Positions 18,006 to 27,475 are shown, counted from the first letter of the stretch. The stretch is DNA of 64,000 nt from Ectothiorhodospiraceae bacterium BW-2 (GCA_008375315.1 CP032507.1:1477001-1541000); one strand, 5' to 3'. Notes: generated by a model not told the origin, from the sequence alone. Translations and numbers: made by a program.

Positions 18006-19922
18006 TTACTGGCCTGATGTTGTGATTGGGGATGGCGTTAACTGTTGGGCGACTCTGTTTAGTAGGCTTGAATAATCTTCATTAGCAAGGGTTGAAGCAT
18101 GAAATCCCAACTGGTAATACTCTCTGGCTTGTTCTATCTGCTGGCTATCAATCAACCAAAGCGATGCCATAAGTGGTGCCATTGCTGCATCTGGATATTT
18201 TTCGAGTATCTTTCTAACTGTTGCGAGGGATTCGCTTTGCAAGAGATTTATCCATTGAAATCGAGCCTGTTGCAGCATCAATACAGCATCATAAGTCCCC
18301 CAAATCATGGGAAGTTTTGTGGCTTGATTAAGTAGCTCTATTATCGATTTATTTGGTACTTGACAGCGTTGGGTTAAACCCTCAGTTGCCAATGCCTCCA
18401 AATAGGTTAAAGCATAACCATCAAGTTTTGACGGGAGCGTAGAAATCAACTCATTTATCATATTATCGTTTATTTTTTTATCTCTTACACATAATACAAC
18501 AAGTTGGTGAACTTTAGCACCATAACGATCACTGTTTCTCAATAACTCAAGTGCCATTTCATATTTTTGTTTATGAATAAAATTCTGAACTTTAACCTCC
18601 TTCATTCTCGGCGAAGATGGATTATATTGAAGTATATGTCCATAGAGTAATTGTTGAGAACTCCATACCATAGACAGGTAAAATGTCATCATTCCAAACA
18701 GAAAAATAGTAATAAAAAATATAATAGCTTTTACCTTATTGGTTAAGCTTAAAACGGACAAAAATAGAACCATGCAAGCTAATAATATTCCAAAACTTGG
18801 CAAATAGTTACGATGCTCAAACATAACTTCCAATGGAAAGATAGTTGATTCAAGGATATGTCCAGCAAAGAAAAAAAATAGCCCAAATGAAATTAGCGGC
18901 TGATATCTGAAGAGTAATAATGCAGAAACCGCAACCCCAACTATAAATATTAATGAGTATAATGTTGTCGGTGGGAATAGTAGAGAACTGGAGATAATAG
19001 TGTCATCATGCAAAAATGTGAACTTGGACAATGTAGGCATCAGAATCATGCTAATGTAACTACTGATCACTCTAAATTCGGTTAACAATCTCTCATTTAG
19101 CGTAAACTCCCTAAGTGCGTACCCTGAAATATAATTATTGAAGTTAAACAAAAGAAATAGACCACCAATCAAAAGTATTGATAATGCAAGATAAGTTTGC
19201 ATCTTTTTGAGTTTTATATAATGCTGATGATATGGTATGGTGATATTTATAATGAGTATAAAAAGAGGTAGCAGTACTCCACTTTCCTTACTTAATAGAG
19301 CTGCAGGGAAACAGAGTAACCAAATTAAAATCAGATAGGGTGTTGTTTGTTTATGGTTTAGCTTCTGTTGCTGCAAGCAGTAGAGAATATGGGCGTAGAG
19401 AGTTAAAGCGAGAAACACCCATAAGGCAGAGAGTTGGGTCATACGCTGGACAGTATAGAGCACAGTGCTAACGTGGATTGGGTGTAGCAACCATAGCGTA
19501 GCCACCATTAACGCAACAATTTTTAGTTGATTCGTGGATATTGTCCACCCATTTGGTTGACTGGCTTTAAGCTGGAATAATTGTAATAGCCGCAAAGTGA
19601 ACAGATATATGATAACGCCAATAAGAGAGTGGAGTAAAAGATTGGTCAGTTTCCAACCAAATATTTGATCGCCAAATAACCAAGCCGAGAAAGAGAAGCT
19701 TAGCATAGATAAAGGCCTGCCTAATTGACCACTATCACTCCATAGGGTACTAGCCAATACGCTACCACTCTGACTGAAAAATCGCTGTAACTCTTTTTGA
19801 TCATCTAAAAGTAAAGGGCCAAATAGACCATTAAAATAAATAAGCCCGACTAAGATAGTGACGGAGGCGAGCACTACCCAATGAAAATTAGCAACGATAA
19901 CTGGCTTAATTAATTTGATCAT
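18006..19922 (-). CDS. GT-C fold membrane protein, probable pilin glycosyltransferase 2
   Basis: This is a large polytopic membrane protein with roughly ten transmembrane segments and a C-terminal soluble helical (TPR-like) tail. Seen near the N-terminus is LLLDDQKEL, the acidic pair typical of GT-C glycosyltransferases in a first loop, then HPIHVSTVLYTVQRM and FEHRNYLPSFG. The next gene upstream is a paralogue with the same landmarks. ATG 19922 is chosen because the longer frame (to 19985) would overlap the upstream gene by 80 bases. Relatives include TMTC/PMT-like and oligosaccharyl-transferase enzymes; the donor sugar is unknown. Confidence 0.65.
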   Translation of the reverse strand: MIKLIKPVIVANFHWVVLASVTILVGLIYFNGLFGPLLLDDQKELQRFFSQSGSVLASTLWSDSGQLGRPLSMLSFSFSAWLFGDQIFGWKLTNLLLHSLIGVIIYLFTLRLLQLFQLKASQPNGWTISTNQLKIVALMVATLWLLHPIHVSTVLYTVQRMTQLSALWVFLALTLYAHILYCLQQQKLNHKQTTPYLILIWLLCFPAALLSKESGVLLPLFILIINITIPYHQHYIKLKKMQTYLALSILLIGGLFLLFNFNNYISGYALREFTLNERLLTEFRVISSYISMILMPTLSKFTFLHDDTIISSSLLFPPTTLYSLIFIVGVAVSALLLFRYQPLISFGLFFFFAGHILESTIFPLEVMFEHRNYLPSFGILLACMVLFLSVLSLTNKVKAIIFFITIFLFGMMTFYLSMVWSSQQLLYGHILQYNPSSPRMKEVKVQNFIHKQKYEMALELLRNSDRYGAKVHQLVVLCVRDKKINDNMINELISTLPSKLDGYALTYLEALATEGLTQRCQVPNKSIIELLNQATKLPMIWGTYDAVLMLQQARFQWINLLQSESLATVRKILEKYPDAAMAPLMASLWLIDSQQIEQAREYYQLGFHASTLANEDYSSLLNRVAQQLTPSPITTSGQ

Positions 19923-21798
19923 ATAACTCTGGAATATCTTTAAATAGTTGACGATATAGTTGTCGTTTGATACCAAAATAGTCATCCTGCAAAATATTGT
20001 CTAATTGTGTGATTGCCGCCGTTTTTTGGTTGAGTTGATAAAGCATACTAATTAGCAATGCGGTGTTTTCTGGTTTTTGCTGTACGCTTACCGATTCGAA
20101 GGCTAATTGGAGTGCGTTTTGGTAATTTTGGAGCGAGTAATAAAAATATCGGCTTAACTCGAATAGAATAATCGATTTAACTTTTGCTGAAATTTTTTGG
20201 CTACTAAGTACCGGTTCAAAAATAGTTTGCACCTGCCCTGCTGTAAATTGACAGAGCTGTTCTATTTGACATTTTAACATCTCTATAAGAGTTGTTGCAT
20301 CGGTTGCACGAATAGGGTTAAATGTAAAAAAGCGTCTAACATCTGCAATAATTTGTTCGTCAATTTTTTGATCCTCAAACTGGGACTGTAACTTCAAAAT
20401 TCGTAGTAATGGAGTAATACTGGAATTATTTATTGCATATAGTATTGTATTCTCATTTATTGCTTGTTGATACAGTTTATCGCTATCCTCTTCAACGATA
20501 GCTTGATTATAATATATCGAAGCCAACTTATATTGTGTAGCGTAAGTATTAGGGTAAGTTTGATTGAGGTAATTTAAATAGATATCATAGTCACTCCAAA
20601 CAGAAACCATACTAAGTAATGTGAAACCATTTAATCCAATATACATCCCAACGATAACAACACAAATTTTTTTAGATAAAAACTGTTTGATTTTTATCAA
20701 TCCAAGCAATACCAAAAATAGAATACCAAGAGAGGGCAGATAGTTGCGGTGTTCATAAACAAGCTCCAATGGAAAAATAGTTGACTCAAGCAGATGACCA
20801 AACAAGAAAAACAGCACCCCAACTGCAATATAACGGTTCAATAGTCCCGAAACTAATAGGGCTAATAATCCTAATATAGCAGCAGCCGTTGTCCAAGGAT
20901 TAGTCAAAGATTGAGAAAGAGGGAAATCAACATAGATAAAACGAAACAGCTCAGTAGAGGGAAGAATAATTTGTTGCAAGTATAGAAATAGCACTCTAGT
21001 TTCGGTAAGAAGACGCTCCTCCAAGCTAAACAGAGAACTACCGTAAGCGAGATTTAGGTAATCCCCACTAAAAACAAGATATAGCGCAGTAATACCAGGG
21101 ATAACAACAAAGAGAGTAAAAAATATCGTTAATTTACTATTAACCCTACTTTCATCTCCTTTGTAGAGTAGAATCTCTAATGCAAGACAGTAGAGGGGAA
21201 GTAGCGCAGCATTCTCTTTTGAAAAGAGCCCCAACACAAGAGAGGTAATAAACCCAAATAGATATAAGGCAGCAGATTTTAAGGTTGTACTGGTACGAAA
21301 TTTAAGATAACAGAACAACCCTGTTAAAGTAAAAAGAGCTGAAAAAAGAACCATTCTCTGTACTGAGTAGAGCACAGTGGAGTGGTGAATAGGATGGAGA
21401 ACCCATAATGCAAAAATTATCAGCACAAACCAATGATATTGTTGTGGCTGATGTGCTCTATTTTTGGTTTCAAGCTGGTAAATAATTTGATTTAATAACA
21501 GCCACAATAGCAAACTATTGCATAAATGAATGGCAATATTAACTAACTTAAAGTGCCATGGTTCTATTGTTTTAAATATAAAATAATTTAATGCAAATGA
21601 TAGGGCGCTAATAGGTCTTTTAAGCAGGCCGCTATCATTAGAGAGCGCTGCCGCAGCCAACTCACCTATCTCATTAGCTTGAATCTGTGTTTTATTTACA
21701 ATATTAGGAAAATCATCGTGAATAAAAAACCCAGGAAAACTGGCAGAATAGATTGATATTGATATAGTTAAAATAACAAAAAACGAAATATATCTCAT
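19906..21798 (-). CDS. GT-C fold membrane protein, probable pilin glycosyltransferase 1
   Basis: This 630-residue polytopic membrane protein begins with a signal-anchor helix followed by FFIHDDFPNI (acidic pair of the first external loop). It then has HPIHHSTVLYSVQRM and YEHRNYLPSLG, shared with the downstream paralogue, and a C-terminal TPR-like region after about residue 410. It starts 57 bases after the pilin stop, across a weak terminator. The position suggests that it modifies the pilin, as TfpO and TfpW do in Pseudomonas, although sequence similarity to those has not been tested. Confidence 0.65.
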   Translation of the reverse strand: MRYISFFVILTISISIYSASFPGFFIHDDFPNIVNKTQIQANEIGELAAAALSNDSGLLKRPISALSFALNYFIFKTIEPWHFKLVNIAIHLCNSLLLWLLLNQIIYQLETKNRAHQPQQYHWFVLIIFALWVLHPIHHSTVLYSVQRMVLFSALFTLTGLFCYLKFRTSTTLKSAALYLFGFITSLVLGLFSKENAALLPLYCLALEILLYKGDESRVNSKLTIFFTLFVVIPGITALYLVFSGDYLNLAYGSSLFSLEERLLTETRVLFLYLQQIILPSTELFRFIYVDFPLSQSLTNPWTTAAAILGLLALLVSGLLNRYIAVGVLFFLFGHLLESTIFPLELVYEHRNYLPSLGILFLVLLGLIKIKQFLSKKICVVIVGMYIGLNGFTLLSMVSVWSDYDIYLNYLNQTYPNTYATQYKLASIYYNQAIVEEDSDKLYQQAINENTILYAINNSSITPLLRILKLQSQFEDQKIDEQIIADVRRFFTFNPIRATDATTLIEMLKCQIEQLCQFTAGQVQTIFEPVLSSQKISAKVKSIILFELSRYFYYSLQNYQNALQLAFESVSVQQKPENTALLISMLYQLNQKTAAITQLDNILQDDYFGIKRQLYRQLFKDIPELYDQIN

Positions 21799-21809
21799 CT
21801 CTTAAAATT

Positions 21810-21835
21810 AAAGAGGTTCTTTTACGAACCTCTTT
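21810..21835 (-). terminator. Hairpin between pilin and first GT-C gene
   Basis: AAAGAGGTTC and GAACCTCTTT form a perfect 10-base stem around a 6-base loop. On the minus strand it is followed by only a short, interrupted T stretch, so it should act as a leaky terminator that gives much pilin and less transferase mRNA. Confidence 0.7.
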
Positions 21836-21855
21836 AAATCGATTTAACTATCTAA

Positions 21856-22281
21856 TTAGCATAGACCGGTAGTGGCACAAGTTCCACTCATCGTCCAAAC
21901 AATAGTATTATTTTGAACAGACGCTGTCATAATATAAGTCGCACTATCTAATGTTCCTACCGCTGTGGCTGTAATTGCGCCACCTGTATAAGAGACAGAA
22001 GTAACATTTGGACCAGCTGCTGCGTTAGCTAGGTTCACACCAACTTCGGTTGAAGTATCGCAATCAGCTAAAGCACCAGTGTTAATGGCAGCCTTTGTTT
22101 GATAGCAGAGCTCAACTGCCTGCTTGATAGACGAAGCGGCTAGAACAACTTCCGAAAATTTAGCCCGCTTAGTATAAGTCTGATAAGCCGGCAAAGCCAC
22201 AGAAGCCAAAATACCAATAATCGCAACCACGATCATCAATTCGATAAGGGTAAAACCCTGAGTTTTCTTGATAGTCATCAT
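21856..22281 (-). CDS. Type IV pilin major subunit (PilA-like)
   Basis: A short positive leader ends in G, followed by [20 protein letters not shown], the class III signal of type IVa pilins cut by PilD before F1, with the glutamate at +5. The mature protein has about 130 residues and two cysteines near the end (GTCATTGLC) that can form the C-terminal disulfide loop. The start is one of two adjacent ATGs (22281 or 22278), with AAGGTG upstream. It is transcribed from a sigma-54 promoter at 22363-22378 and followed by two GT-C genes. Pili of this type serve attachment, twitching and DNA uptake. Confidence 0.92.
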   Translation of the reverse strand: MMTIKKTQGFTLIELMIVVAIIGILASVALPAYQTYTKRAKFSEVVLAASSIKQAVELCYQTKAAINTGALADCDTSTEVGVNLANAAAGPNVTSVSYTGGAITATAVGTLDSATYIMTASVQNNTIVWTMSGTCATTGLC

Positions 22282-22362
22282 AATAATCACCTTTTGATTC
22301 AAAAAATTTAGCTAAATTGAGAACTTTGACATCCTGTCAGATTATTCCATGTGCCAACTTAA

Positions 22363-22378
22363 AGCAGGTTCTGTGCCA
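22363..22378 (-). promoter_or_regulatory. Sigma-54 promoter of the pilin gene
   Basis: On the minus strand the sequence reads TGGCACAGAACCTGCT, with GG and GC at the exact -24/-12 spacing. The start site should lie near 22352, giving a leader of about 70 bases. Pilin genes of Pseudomonas and relatives are RpoN/PilSR-dependent, so this agrees with the gene. Confidence 0.85.
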
Positions 22379-22450
22379 ACATAACAGCCACCGATTCTGT
22401 GACCGATTTAACGCTATTGAGCGCAACTGACAAAAAATGGCAGCCCACGA

Positions 22451-22467
22451 CTGACAATTTTTGTCAG
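22451..22467. promoter_or_regulatory. Candidate PilR enhancer site
   Basis: CTGACAA and TTGTCAG form a perfect inverted repeat around three bases, about 100 bases upstream of the predicted pilin start site. A further half-site (ACTGACAAAA) lies at about 22425-22435. The position suits an enhancer-binding protein acting with sigma-54. Confidence 0.5.
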
Positions 22468-22581
22468 TTTGAGCCGTAATTAGGAGAGATGTCACGGTAA
22501 TAGGGGTAATCTAAAAGAGCTACCCCGAAATCAAAACAGACGGCTAAAACGAGTCACTCGATAACAGAGCTCAATCGGCAG

Positions 22582-22686
22582 ATGGGTAAAAGACCCACCT
22601 GTTTCGATGGGGTTGTATTACAGGCGGATCAGAATGCTGCGCAAAATGTGCTAACTAGGTTATCTGACCCTGATATTGATCGGTAA
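22582..22686 (+). pseudogene. Remnant of an IS200/IS605 TnpB C-terminus
   Basis: The frame encodes TCFDGVVLQADQNAAQNVL, then RLSDPDIDR and stop. The GVV-ADxNAAxNVLxRL-DPxI pattern is that of the end of TnpB proteins after the zinc ribbon. Everything upstream is missing. It is a fossil between the pilin promoter region and the CDF gene. Confidence 0.5.
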
Positions 22687-22753
22687 AACCGCCATAAGCA
22701 ACTTTGCTATAGAGGCCCAATTAACAGACCATTAACTGTTAACTGCTCCCTGT

Positions 22754-23368
22754 TCAGGCTGCTGTACGAAGCTCAGCCATAGCTGACGAGATGACTCGAA
22801 TCGAAGAGCGCAATAGCAGCCATGCAAGAGCTAGCGCCACCACAACATCAGGCCAGCCCGATCCGGTGTACCAGACCGCTCCAGCCGCAATAAAAACCGA
22901 TAGATTTGAAGCGATATCGTTTCGTGAACACTCCCACACCGAACTCATATTGACATCTTCGTGCCGATGCCGCCAAAGCAGATAGAGACAGAGAGAGTTT
23001 GCGACGAGCCCGAGAAGACTAAACACCCCCATGACCTCAAAGATAGGCACGCTCGGAACGAAAAACCGGTAGATGACTTGGGCAACCACGAAACAAGCCG
23101 CTAAGAAAATTAACCCCCCCTTAAATAGCGCAACCTTAGCCTTTACGGTACCACTTCGAGAGACAGCGTACAGACTAAGAGCGTATGTCAAAGCATCCCC
23201 AAGATTATCAAGACTGTCGGCGAGCAGCGCCGTTGACTCTCCATACAGCGCAGCTACCACAATAACCACAAACATAACGCCATTAATGCCGAGCACAGCC
23301 CGCAGAGTTCCCCGCTGTCTTACGCGAAGGGCATCCACTGCGCAATGGTTATCACAGCAACCACTCAC
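22754..23368 (-). CDS. Cation diffusion facilitator family transporter (short)
   Basis: The protein has about 204 residues and six predicted transmembrane helices. The CDF metal-site helices show ADSLDNLGDALTY (in place of HxxxD, DxxxD) and CSRNDIASNLSVF. It lacks the cytoplasmic C-terminal domain of ZitB/FieF, as do other short Zn/Co-type members. GTG 23368 gives a natural start before CCDNHC; a TTG at 23389 would add seven residues. The cysteine/histidine-rich N-terminus may bind metal. Confidence 0.8.
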   Translation of the reverse strand: MSGCCDNHCAVDALRVRQRGTLRAVLGINGVMFVVIVVAALYGESTALLADSLDNLGDALTYALSLYAVSRSGTVKAKVALFKGGLIFLAACFVVAQVIYRFFVPSVPIFEVMGVFSLLGLVANSLCLYLLWRHRHEDVNMSSVWECSRNDIASNLSVFIAAGAVWYTGSGWPDVVVALALAWLLLRSSIRVISSAMAELRTAA

Positions 23369-23550
23369 GCTACAAACTCTCTTGGCCAATCCAACACAAT
23401 CAAGCCAACATACTCAGTTTTTTTACTTGTATGACCCTGAGCAACGACTGCTCTACTCTCCGTTTCCAATGTCATCATTAATTACCTTTATCTTTATCTT
23501 TATCTTTGCTCTGTTAATTACTCCATGGAGACTAACTCAATTTTAAGCCG

Positions 23551-23763
23551 TTAAAAGTGGCGGTTCTTTTTTAAACCGATCCGCTCCCGTACCGAGCGGC
23601 TGAACTGGATCAGCTTGGCAGTCTCCAGCACCCGACTACGGATCATCGGCGGTACTTCGACCTGCAGATAGTCCCACTGCTCCTTAGCCGTCGCATGTTC
23701 GAGCAAAATCACAGCATGCTCCTCCGCCGAGAGACTTTTCTTTTTGACAACAGCATGACCCAC
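23551..23763 (-). CDS. Small hypothetical protein (70 residues)
   Basis: This charged, helical small protein starts at GTG 23763 with GGAG about ten bases upstream. No motif or family is recognised. Codon choice resembles that of the neighbours, and the composition (many K, R and E, no repeats) looks like a real protein. It lies 126 bases after the zinc-ribbon gene and may belong to the leftward group that starts with the DyP gene. Confidence 0.45.
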   Translation of the reverse strand: MGHAVVKKKSLSAEEHAVILLEHATAKEQWDYLQVEVPPMIRSRVLETAKLIQFSRSVRERIGLKKNRHF

Positions 23764-23889
23764 CTTTTATCTGCTCCTTCAAATGGTTAAGCCAATAGAT
23801 ATCGAATAGCGGTTATAAGCTAAAATAGCCTCACCGGCGGTGATTATCGCCGTTTTGGCGTGATTTAACCAGCCAATTATATAGTCCAA

Positions 23890-24489
23890 TCAACAGTGAG
23901 TATAGACGCCTTGATCATTATCACCCCGAAAGTAGAAGTGGTGCCATGGAGTAGCAGTCACTTGGCCTAACTGCTCCATTAGCTGAGGAGAGGGGATCGC
24001 TTCACTTTCGAAGACCCCCCAAATTTTAACAAAGCTGTGGCCAAAGGCGGCCGACTTTCGCCATGGAGTGGTGAGCAGGTCGTGTGGCTGGTGGCACTGT
24101 TCACAATACCACCGACTATCGAGAGGAGAGTGCTGCCACTGCTCTATAAAAGGCCGCCAAGCAGCAGTGGCGTGTTGACACTCCCGACAGCGTAACGGTT
24201 TCACATTCTGCCCGCCGATGAAAGCGAGCTGAGCAGAGGATTGCAGCTCAATATGGCAAAACTCCTCGCCGGTAGCACCTAATTCACCGAGAGCGACCAC
24301 CGGCGAGCAGCCGAGAAAGGTGAGATGGTCAAATAGCTTCTCCCCCGGACGATAGTGGCTCTGCCCCCGAAACAGCAACGGCGTGCTAATGAGCTGTAGC
24401 TGTTGCAGTAGCGGCTCTATCTGCTGTGATAGGTTGAGTCGCTGCTGCGGATCTCTAGGAGTGAGATAGAGAATATTATCGGTTGACAC
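23890..24489 (-). CDS. Zinc-ribbon protein of unknown function
   Basis: The 199 residues carry two CxxC pairs, CREC (about residue 101) and CEQC (about 130), forming a treble-clef or zinc-ribbon metal site, and a C-terminal WHHFYFRGD segment. I recognise no function. It starts nine bases after the M61 peptidase gene stops and is probably cotranscribed with it. Confidence 0.7.
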   Translation of the reverse strand: MSTDNILYLTPRDPQQRLNLSQQIEPLLQQLQLISTPLLFRGQSHYRPGEKLFDHLTFLGCSPVVALGELGATGEEFCHIELQSSAQLAFIGGQNVKPLRCRECQHATAAWRPFIEQWQHSPLDSRWYCEQCHQPHDLLTTPWRKSAAFGHSFVKIWGVFESEAIPSPQLMEQLGQVTATPWHHFYFRGDNDQGVYTHC

Positions 24490-24498
24490 ATATTAGCC

Positions 24499-26313
24499 CT
24501 ATGGTAGAGAGAGAGGGGGGCGTAACCACTGCTGTCGCTGCTGCTGCTGCGAAGCGGTAGGCTTATCGAGTAATTCGACACGCCAGACTTGATCGGGTGC
24601 TCGGCGCAGCGTTAGCGGCAGTTGCAGCAACAGATCATCGCGAAACAGAGTAAGCATAGCCTCACTCTCAGCGGGGAGTCGGTTTAGCCGCTGCTCCCAG
24701 TTATCGGCAGTCAGCTCTAGCCCGTTCAGTGCTAGGAGGCGATCACCGACTGAGACTCCGGCGAACTGGGCCGGACTCTGATCTAGCACCTGCGTTACCG
24801 TGAGCTGCGGCCTATTTTTTACCCGAATCCCGATCCAATTGATAGCCCGTGTTGGTGCACTCTCCCCACCACTATCGCTATGGCTAGCTAGCGGTTGCGC
24901 CTGTAGCGCCACGCCAAAGGGGAGCAGTAGCGAAGCGAGCGGTAGATCATCATAACCGTGCACCCAACTAGATAGCTGCGCCTCGATCTCGATGCCGGTC
25001 GCCGTTTGAATCGCGCGATAGAGATCAGCTTCGCTAACCCCCACGCCAGTTTGACCGTCATGGTGCCACAGGTAGCGCAGCACACTATCTAGACTCCGTT
25101 GGTGGTCACTAGCGAGTCGTAGCGATAGATCGAGCGCCAGAGCGATCAGGCTCCCCTTGCTATAGTAGCTCACAATCGCGTTAGGGGCGTTCTCGTTCTG
25201 CTGATAAAATTTACTCCAAGCATCGAAACTCGACTCGGCGACGCTCTGCTTCAACCGACCACTCCCCTGAGCCACCTGAGTTATCGTCTTACCTAGCAGC
25301 TCTAGGTAGGCCTCGATCGTAATCGTCTCACTGCGACAGAGAAACAGATCATCGTAGTAGGAGGTGACCCCCTCAAACCACCATAGTAGCGTGGTGTAGC
25401 TCTCCTGAGCGAGCTGATAGGGGATAAACGACTGCGGTTTAATCTGTTTCACATTCCAGCTATGAAAATATTCGTGTGCACATAGACCGAGTAGCTGGCT
25501 ATAACCCGAGGGCAGTGTCGGCTCGTCACCCATCCCCGGCCACGGGAGATCGGTTCGGTTAGCGATGAGACTGGTCGAGCTACGATGCTCTAGCCCGCCA
25601 TAACCCTGGCCGACTAGCGTTAGCTGAAATAGGTAGTGTTTAAAGGGGGCTGAGCCAAATAGAGCTATTTCGGCGGCGCAGATAGCGCGTAGATCGGCTA
25701 GCAGGCGCTCACAGTCGCAGTCGTGACGACCGGTGATGACTAGATGGTGTTCGATATCGGCCACAGTAAAAGAGTGTCGTGTAAAGGTACCCATCTCCAC
25801 CGGATGATCGATTAACTCCTCATACCCTGCCGCTTCAAACTTACCAAACTGCCACGGTTCCCCCTCAATACGAGGAAGGGTGGTGGCGACCCGCCACTGA
25901 GCACCATACTCTCGCGGCGGCGGTAAGAGGGTGATCTGGTGCGGCGAATGCGCCTGATCTGCGACCGATAGGCAGAGCGAGGTGGCGTTAAAGTAGCCGT
26001 GACTCGCATCAAGATGGGCCGAACGCACCGATAGGTCGAAGGCGTAGATCTGGTAGCGAAGCCGAATCGGCCCCTCTGCTGGGTCACACTGCCAACTCTG
26101 TTTGTCGATTTTGGTGCATCGAAGCGGCTGCCGAGCGCTATCCTCCCCTGTGAGGGTGACGATATGGCGAGCAAAATCGCGAATCATATAGCTGCCGGGG
26201 ATCCAAGCTGGCAGGTAGAGACGCTCTCCAGCCCGATTCGGGCGCTCAACCGTTAGCACAACCTCAAATAGGTGAGCTTCGGGGTTAATCGGGGTGATAC
26301 GGTAGTGGAGCAC
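24499..26313 (-). CDS. M61 family metallopeptidase with PDZ domain
   Basis: This is a glycyl-aminopeptidase-like protease: an N-terminal beta domain, a thermolysin-like catalytic domain with the zinc motif HEYFH (residues 280-284) and the downstream glutamate in WWFEGVTSYYDD, then a PDZ domain (ILDQSPAQFAGVSVGDRLLALNG, about 500-550). No signal peptide is apparent, so it is likely cytoplasmic. The start is GTG 26313, four bases after the DyP gene stop, so it is tightly coupled to it. Confidence 0.92.
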   Translation of the reverse strand: MLHYRITPINPEAHLFEVVLTVERPNRAGERLYLPAWIPGSYMIRDFARHIVTLTGEDSARQPLRCTKIDKQSWQCDPAEGPIRLRYQIYAFDLSVRSAHLDASHGYFNATSLCLSVADQAHSPHQITLLPPPREYGAQWRVATTLPRIEGEPWQFGKFEAAGYEELIDHPVEMGTFTRHSFTVADIEHHLVITGRHDCDCERLLADLRAICAAEIALFGSAPFKHYLFQLTLVGQGYGGLEHRSSTSLIANRTDLPWPGMGDEPTLPSGYSQLLGLCAHEYFHSWNVKQIKPQSFIPYQLAQESYTTLLWWFEGVTSYYDDLFLCRSETITIEAYLELLGKTITQVAQGSGRLKQSVAESSFDAWSKFYQQNENAPNAIVSYYSKGSLIALALDLSLRLASDHQRSLDSVLRYLWHHDGQTGVGVSEADLYRAIQTATGIEIEAQLSSWVHGYDDLPLASLLLPFGVALQAQPLASHSDSGGESAPTRAINWIGIRVKNRPQLTVTQVLDQSPAQFAGVSVGDRLLALNGLELTADNWEQRLNRLPAESEAMLTLFRDDLLLQLPLTLRRAPDQVWRVELLDKPTASQQQQRQQWLRPPLSLP

Positions 26314-26317
26314 AAGC

Positions 26318-27205
26318 TTAGAGTCCGAGTGCGCGAAGATTTAATCCGCCATCAACAAGTGGTGGGCACCAGAAGAAGTTACCGCTAATCGGGCGGCTAA
26401 AGCTAAACAGGGCATCAACAATCCCATCATTTTGGCCGCTCATCTGCCGTAACAGGCTCTGGTAGGCGTCGAGAGAGTGGCCGAAGGCGACAAACACCAG
26501 TCCGGCACGATGCTGAGTGGACCAAGGCATGGAGCGGCGCAGGATAAACGCTTCCGGAGCAAACGACTCTTGGGCAGTGCGTTTTACATGGGCCGATGCG
26601 GGTGCCTCCTCTATCTCCTCATTATCGCTAATACGCCGGCCGATCGTCTCATCCTGCTGCTGCGGCGACATCGCCTCAAAGATATCGAGACGGTGTAACC
26701 ACTGCTGCACGGCGACAAAGCTAGAGCCGTGCAGCGCCGGATCGCTACTATCGATCAGCGCAACCTCTCTAGCCCTATCACCGCTTGGATTTTCAGTCCC
26801 ATCAAGATAGCCGGTCAAATCACGCCCTTCGCGGTAGGTGTAGGCATCGACACTCAGATCTGGCTCAAACAGTGGCCGTAAGAGGCTATCTAGCGCTCGG
26901 CGGTGGTGCAGCAGTGTCCCCGGCTCCTCGCTGCGTAGCCAGACCCACAGCGCCGCAGGCGTAGAGGGGATCACCACCTTCGGGCCGCTATAGACAGGAA
27001 GCTCGCTAAGTCCGGGGAGGCTTTTATCGAGGGTAGCGAAGAGGGTGTGGCCCAAACCGACCACGATATGCTCGCCATCGGCAAACTCGGCTAAACGGTT
27101 GAGTGTCGCCCGAATCGCAGCGTGATCATAGCCACAGAGCTGGTAGTTGATAAATTGAGCCACAGCGGGCACCGGTTGCAAAATAGCGTTCTGAACTCTC
27201 TCCAT
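26318..27205 (-). CDS. Dye-decolorising (DyP-type) haem peroxidase
   Basis: The GxxDG motif appears as GYLDGTENP, with the distal aspartate used in peroxide cleavage. It is followed by the helical region with the probable proximal histidine (HVKRTAQE) and the C-terminal GLVFVAFGHSLDAY and GNFFWCPP segments, as in YfeX-type DyPs. There is no Tat or Sec signal. ATG 27205 has AAGGAG upstream. First gene of a leftward group with the M61 peptidase and the zinc-ribbon protein. Confidence 0.9.
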   Translation of the reverse strand: MERVQNAILQPVPAVAQFINYQLCGYDHAAIRATLNRLAEFADGEHIVVGLGHTLFATLDKSLPGLSELPVYSGPKVVIPSTPAALWVWLRSEEPGTLLHHRRALDSLLRPLFEPDLSVDAYTYREGRDLTGYLDGTENPSGDRAREVALIDSSDPALHGSSFVAVQQWLHRLDIFEAMSPQQQDETIGRRISDNEEIEEAPASAHVKRTAQESFAPEAFILRRSMPWSTQHRAGLVFVAFGHSLDAYQSLLRQMSGQNDGIVDALFSFSRPISGNFFWCPPLVDGGLNLRALGL

Positions 27206-27324
27206 TAGGCGACTCCTTCTAAAAAATGAAACTAACTGCTAACGACCCTACGCTGGCATCTTACCCCCGCCACCATGACAGTCGCAACCCCTATTTAGCG
27301 TTAGGAAGCGAGCGCCAAAAAAGT

Positions 27325-27341
27325 GCCGCTTAGCGGCTTTT
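27325..27341. other. Short hairpin in the DyP / small ORF intergenic region
   Basis: GCCGC-TTA-GCGGC is followed by TTTT on the plus strand and, on the minus strand, by six T residues. It resembles a bidirectional terminator, yet both flanking genes point away from it, so its role is unclear. Nothing else stands out in 27206-27475 apart from A/T-rich promoter-like DNA near 27415-27465. Confidence 0.3.
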
Positions 27342-27475
27342 GTGGCAAAACTTTAGCCTTTTATTCAACTTAAGTTACTGATATGTATGGCGCTAAGTTA
27401 TCTATCGGTATGGCCGTTGCATCTATGTTAACAGGATAGATACTTAACATTTTAGAAGAGAGGGGAGATAGTCAA

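Noticed and set aside
22345-22360. Second TGGCAC box near the pilin promoter as another sigma-54 site
   Set aside because: No GC lies at the required -12 distance. Only 22363-22378 has correct spacing.
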